From Pseudomonas frederiksbergensis (GTDB lineage Bacteria; Pseudomonadota; Gammaproteobacteria; Pseudomonadales; Pseudomonadaceae): a stretch of 64,000 nt of DNA. A program made the position numbers and the translations under genes. The notes beneath the pieces were generated by a model. It did not search any database, had not been told where the DNA came from, and saw nothing but the letters and a program-made list of their open reading frames with translations. Positions within the stretch are counted from its first letter, which is position 1; each line of letters starts with the position of its first letter. The stretch is from assembly GCF_003732665.1 (NCBI RefSeq), contig NZ_MOBP01000006.1, positions 434,001 through 498,000 on the forward strand, given 5' to 3'. This document shows, one piece after another, positions 56,569-64,000 of the stretch.

Positions 56569-56605
56569 TTTGATTTGTGCGAAGTGATCGATATGAGTCA
56601 GCCCC

Positions 56606-57922
56606 ATGATTGATCTGTCTTCCAGGCTCCTGTTGAACCTCGAACCCTGGCGCACCGCCAATTCCTGGCGCATCGCCTTCTCCGGCGGCCTCGACTCCAC
56701 CGTCCTGCTGCACCTTCTCGCACACCTCGCCAAAATCCATTCGCTGCCAGCGCTCAGCGCCCTCCATGTTCATCACGGTCTTCAAACTGTGGCCGATGCA
56801 TGGCCGCAGCATTGCCAGTCCGTCTGTGACGCTCTCGGTGTACCGCTGCAGGTTGTCCGCGTTCAGGTTCAACCCGGCGCCAGCCTTGAGCGCGCCGCCC
56901 GTGATGCGCGTTATGGCGCCTTCATCGACGCGACTCGCGTCAATGACGTGCTGCTCACCGCCCAGCACCGTGACGACCAGGCCGAAACCCTGTTGTTTCG
57001 CCTGTTGCGCGGGGCCGGGGTGAGGGGGTTGTCGGGGATGCCGTGCGAGCGAGCCTTGGGTCAGGGGCATTTGCTTCGCCCGCTGCTGGACGTGACTCGG
57101 GCGGAGCTGGAGGCCTATGCCGCCGAGCATCAATTGAGCTGGATCGAAGATCCTTCGAACGAGGATCGGCAGTTCTCGCGTAATTACCTGCGCCATCAGG
57201 TGTTCCCGGTGTTGACCGAGCGCTGGCCGCAAGCGCATTCGACCATGGCCCGCAGCGCAGCGCATCTGCGCGAGGCCCAGGGGTTGCTCGATGAGTTGGC
57301 TTTGATCGATCTGACCGATGCGGGCAATCCCAGTGATTTCGATTGGCTGGGCTTGCGGTCCCTGGAACTGGCTTCATTGGCAAAGCTGTCCGACGCCCGT
57401 CAACGAAATGTCCTGAGTTACTGGTTGAAAACGCGAACCCGCCTGCCCGACAGCGACCATTGGTCGGGTTGGGAAAATCTTCGTGATGCCACGGGCGATG
57501 CGCGTCCGATCTGGCGACTGGCGGACGGTGAATTGCACCGGGCGGGCGGGCGAATCTGGTGGCTGTCCGGTGCCTGGTTGCGCACGCCGCCGGAGGTCGG
57601 GCGCTGGGCTGATCCCACGCTGCCGCTGTCGTTGCTCGATAACGGCCGGCTCACGCTGACCGGCCAGCTCCCCGATGGCCCGCTGCATATCCGCTATCGT
57701 GAGGGCGGTGAAATCATGATTTTGCCTGAGCGTGGTCACCGCGACTTGAAGCGTTTGCTTAATGAAAGAGGCGTACCGTTGTTTGCCCGTGGCAGATTGC
57801 CGCTGCTCTATCGCGGCGAGCAATTGCTGGCTGTGGCGGGGTTACGGGGGTTGGACGGCAGTGTGCCGGACGGCTGGAATTTGCATTGGTGGCCGCCGGG
57901 CGAAGATCAAGGTTTGAGCTGA
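56606..57922 (+). CDS. tilS: tRNA(Ile)-lysidine synthase
   Basis: Essential enzyme that converts C34 of the CAU tRNA-Ile to lysidine so it reads AUA. 438 residues. The PP-loop is ..IAFSGGLDSTVLLHLL (SGGxDS) near residue 28; the LHVHHGLQ and LLTAQHRDDQAETLLFRLLRGAGVRGLSGMP blocks follow, then a C-terminal domain ending GLRGLDGSVPDGWNLHWWPPG. It is 38 bases past a REPIN; in P. aeruginosa tilS follows accA and precedes pyrG. Confidence 0.96.
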   Translation: MIDLSSRLLLNLEPWRTANSWRIAFSGGLDSTVLLHLLAHLAKIHSLPALSALHVHHGLQTVADAWPQHCQSVCDALGVPLQVVRVQVQPGASLERAARDARYGAFIDATRVNDVLLTAQHRDDQAETLLFRLLRGAGVRGLSGMPCERALGQGHLLRPLLDVTRAELEAYAAEHQLSWIEDPSNEDRQFSRNYLRHQVFPVLTERWPQAHSTMARSAAHLREAQGLLDELALIDLTDAGNPSDFDWLGLRSLELASLAKLSDARQRNVLSYWLKTRTRLPDSDHWSGWENLRDATGDARPIWRLADGELHRAGGRIWWLSGAWLRTPPEVGRWADPTLPLSLLDNGRLTLTGQLPDGPLHIRYREGGEIMILPERGHRDLKRLLNERGVPLFARGRLPLLYRGEQLLAVAGLRGLDGSVPDGWNLHWWPPGEDQGLS

Positions 57923-60679
<2,757 letters not shown>

Positions 60680-60697
60680 TCCTCATTTCTCCGGTAA

Positions 60698-62125
<1,428 letters not shown>

Positions 62126-62213
62126 GCGGTACGTGGTAAAAAAAGACACCGGATTGTGTCGGAAAAATCGCTACAGCGATGGATTTGCCACTAATCTGAT
62201 GCCTTAAGAGCAC

Positions 62214-62234
62214 AAGCCTGGGTCTACCAGGCTT
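62214..62234 (+). other. Perfect hairpin in the eno-ftsB gap
   Basis: AAGCCTGG (62214-62221) pairs with CCAGGCTT (62227-62234) over loop GTCTA. The following CGTGCTATC is not a T tract, so it is not a standard terminator; it could be an end-protecting stem of the eno message or a small RNA part. Confidence 0.45.
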
Positions 62235-62298
62235 CGTGCTATCAGAAGCTTCATAGTTTTGGCATGGCTGTCTTTTTTCACTGGATACCTGATATTCG

Positions 62299-62577
62299 AT
62301 GCGCAGTCCCAATTGGTTGTTCCTCGTCTTGCTCCTGCTGCTGGCTGGCCTGCAGTACCGCCTGTGGGTGGGAAATGGCAGCCTGGCGCAAGTCGCCGAG
62401 CTGACTCAGCAGATCGCGGATCAACACGCTGAGAATGAAGGCTTGCTGGAACGCAATCGGGTGATGGACGCCGAAGTCAGCGAGTTGAAAAAAGGCATGG
62501 AGACCGTTGAAGAACGGGCTCGTCATGAGCTGGGCATGGTCAAGGACGGTGAAACCCTTTACCAGTTGGCTCAATGA
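62299..62577 (+). CDS. ftsB: Cell division protein FtsB
   Basis: Bitopic inner-membrane protein of the FtsQBL divisome subcomplex. 92 residues: TM at about residues 4-20 (WLFLVLLLLLAGLQYRLWVG), then a periplasmic coiled coil (LTQQIADQHAENEGLLERNRVMDAEVSELKKG), ending RHELGMVKDGETLYQLAQ with the family tail. Overlaps ispD by 4 bases. Confidence 0.97.
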   Translation: MRSPNWLFLVLLLLLAGLQYRLWVGNGSLAQVAELTQQIADQHAENEGLLERNRVMDAEVSELKKGMETVEERARHELGMVKDGETLYQLAQ

Positions 62578-63281
62578 TCCAGACGTTACCGGCCTTCTGG
62601 GCCGTGATTCCTGCCGCGGGCGTCGGTGCCCGTATGGCCGCGGACCGTCCCAAGCAATACTTGCAACTGGGCGGGCGCACTATTCTCGAACACAGCCTCG
62701 GCTGTTTCCTTGATCATCCGTCCCTGAAGGGGTTGGTGGTCAGTCTTGCGATCGATGATCCTTATTGGCCTAACCTGGCTTGTGCTTGCGACGCTCGCAT
62801 TCAGCGGGTCGAGGGTGGCGCGGAGCGTTCCGGGTCGGTGCTCAATGCGTTGCTGCATTTGCACGCGTTGGGGGCTGACGATGAGGATTGGGTGTTGGTC
62901 CACGACGCCGCCCGGCCGAACCTGGCCCGGGACGATCTTGATAAATTGCTGAGTGAACTGGCTGACGACCCGGTCGGTGGTTTGTTGGCAGTGCCTGCCC
63001 GGGACACCCTCAAGCGTGTCGACAAAAACGGGCGTGTGGTTGAAACCGTGGATCGAAGCGTGATCTGGCAGGCTTATACGCCGCAGATGTTTCGCCTGGG
63101 GGCGTTGCATCGGGCTTTGGCGGACAGTCTGGTCGCGGATGTGGTGATCACTGATGAAGCTTCTGCGATGGAATGGTCGGGGATGGCGCCGCGCTTGATC
63201 GAGGGGCGATCCGACAATATCAAGGTCACCCGGCCTGAAGACCTCGAATGGCTACGTCAGCGTTGGGCTAACCGTCCCTGA
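62574..63281 (+). CDS. ispD: 2-C-methyl-D-erythritol 4-phosphate cytidylyltransferase
   Basis: Third MEP-pathway enzyme, making CDP-methylerythritol. 235 residues. FWAVIPAAGVGARMAADRPKQYLQLGGRTILEHSL at the N-terminus is the nucleotide-binding signature; VLVHDAARPNL near 108 and ITDEASAMEWSG near 195 are further blocks. The stop codon adjoins a 37-bp perfect palindrome. Its pathway partner dxr lies about 20 kb upstream in the same cluster. Confidence 0.97.
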   Translation: MIQTLPAFWAVIPAAGVGARMAADRPKQYLQLGGRTILEHSLGCFLDHPSLKGLVVSLAIDDPYWPNLACACDARIQRVEGGAERSGSVLNALLHLHALGADDEDWVLVHDAARPNLARDDLDKLLSELADDPVGGLLAVPARDTLKRVDKNGRVVETVDRSVIWQAYTPQMFRLGALHRALADSLVADVVITDEASAMEWSGMAPRLIEGRSDNIKVTRPEDLEWLRQRWANRP

Positions 63282-63379
63282 AAGATCGCAGCCTCGTTGC
63301 ACTCGACAGCTCCTACAGGTGCCGTACGGTGAACGCGAACAGTGTAGGAGCTGTCGAGTGCAACGAGGCTGCGATCTTT
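63281..63379. repeat. 37-bp perfect inverted repeat, third REP-like family
   Basis: Arms 63281-63317 and 63343-63379 are perfectly complementary, each starting AAAGATCGCAGCCTCGTTGC / GCAACGAGGCTGCGATCTTT, with a 25-base loop. It ends in TTTTGATCTT and separates ispD from the converging LysR gene, so it can act as a two-way terminator. It shares only the inner CTCCTACA with type B REPs. Confidence 0.9.
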
Positions 63380-63392
63380 TGATCTTCAATCC

Positions 63393-64000
63393 TCACACTC
63401 GGTATTCCGGCCGCTCCGCCAACCCTTCCTTCAAATAATCCACCAACTTGCGCACCTTCGGCGACAAATGCCGTTGCTGTGGATAAAGCGCCCACACCGC
63501 TGTGTTCGGCGGTTGATGCGCTTCCAGCAGTGAAATCAACGCACCGCTGTGCAGGTGCTCCAGCACGTAATAATCCGGCAACTGACACAACCCGACACCT
63601 TGCAGCGCCGCATCCAACACCGCTTGCCCACTGTTGCAGCGCCAGTTTCCCTGCACCCGTTGCGAAAATTCCCGCCCGTTCTGTTCCAGTTGCCACAGGT
63701 CCGAACTGCCGATGAGGCAATTGTGCCGGCTCAATTCCGACAAGCTGTGTGGGCGGCCGTACCGTTCCAGGTAGGAAGGTGACGCGCACAGGTACATGCG
63801 CCGCGGTGCCAGGCGTGTTGCCACGAGTCGTGAGTCTTGCAGGCGGCCGAGGCGGATCGCCAAGTCCAGGCCTTCGTGCACCAGATCGAGTTGGCGGTTG
63901 CTCAGTTCAATGTCGATGCGCAATTGCGGATAGAGCCCCATGAAGCGGGTCACCAGCGGCACGATAAATCGTTCGCCATACGCCACGGCGCAAGTCATGC
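63393..64000 (-). CDS. LysR-family regulator, C-terminal part (cut by window edge)
   Basis: Only the effector-binding domain is in the window, and the frame stays open to the edge, so the DNA-binding N-terminus lies beyond. About 201 residues are visible, starting near the first strand of the domain: GERFIVPLVTRFMGLYPQLRIDIELSNRQLDLVHEGLDLAIRLG, a standard LysR substrate-domain sequence. In P. aeruginosa the gene after ispD is, as I recall, the LysR gfnR (PA3630), which controls formaldehyde detoxification genes; orthology here is only inferred from position. Confidence 0.85.
   Translation of the reverse strand, partial: MTCAVAYGERFIVPLVTRFMGLYPQLRIDIELSNRQLDLVHEGLDLAIRLGRLQDSRLVATRLAPRRMYLCASPSYLERYGRPHSLSELSRHNCLIGSSDLWQLEQNGREFSQRVQGNWRCNSGQAVLDAALQGVGLCQLPDYYVLEHLHSGALISLLEAHQPPNTAVWALYPQQRHLSPKVRKLVDYLKEGLAERPEYRV

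Overview
The window is a stretch of a Pseudomonas chromosome, most likely from the P. fluorescens group. This rests on two things. Gene content and order match what I recall of the P. aeruginosa ppc-adk-tsaB, mexL-mexJK, dapC-glnD-map and rpsB-to-ispD regions. The intergenic spaces also carry many copies of the palindromic TGTGGGAGCGGGCTTGCTCG and TGTAGGAGCGAGGCTTGCCC repeats (REP doublets, REPINs) typical of that group. DNA is GC-rich, starts are mostly ATG with a few GTG/TTG, and genes are tightly packed. No rRNA, tRNA, CRISPR array, insertion sequence or prophage was found. Both edge genes, ppc and a LysR regulator, are cut by the window.

Layout. 0-9 kb: ppc (partial), adk, tsaB, a 102-residue unknown protein coupled to a DUF72 protein, a PEP mutase/isocitrate lyase-like enzyme, an extensin-like-C membrane protein, an unknown protein with a duplicated module, and rsmJ. 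8.5-13.4 kb: a TetR repressor (mexL-like) divergent from a mexJK-like RND efflux pair, with operator-like inverted repeats between them. 13.4-17.2 kb: an accessory patch with a Fic AMP-transferase gene whose 3' end runs into a tandem REPIN array, a DUF4197 protein, a YbaY/YscW-type lipoprotein and a related gene broken by a frameshift. 17.2-29.8 kb: plsB, a cold-shock protein, an unknown protein, rlmA, dapE, ndvB (GH17-GT2 glucan synthase), tcdA, csdE-csdA, dapD and an ArsC/YffB-like protein. 30-31.7 kb: two tandem astacin-like zinc metalloproteases, the clearest accessory genes. 31.8-36.8 kb: dapC, glnD and map on the minus strand.

37-63.3 kb is a long plus-strand essential cluster: rpsB, tsf, pyrH, frr, uppS, cdsA, dxr, rseP, bamA, skp, lpxD, fabZ, lpxA, lpxB, rnhB, dnaE, accA, tilS, pyrG, kdsA, eno, ftsB, ispD. 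It joins translation, isoprenoid, phospholipid, lipid A/KDO, fatty acid and outer-membrane assembly functions, with many 4-base start/stop overlaps. Three lysine/DAP genes (dapE, dapD, dapC) lie within 12 kb on the same strand.

No wholly new multi-gene system is evident. The least ordinary items are the 134-bp-period REPIN array that supplies the end of the Fic gene, the tandem cytoplasm-looking astacins with a shared N-terminal segment, the frameshifted YbaY-like gene, a terminator-like hairpin in the plsB leader, and REPINs placed in gene ends, leaders and promoters. The REPIN-free 23 kb over the essential cluster contrasts sharply with the rest.
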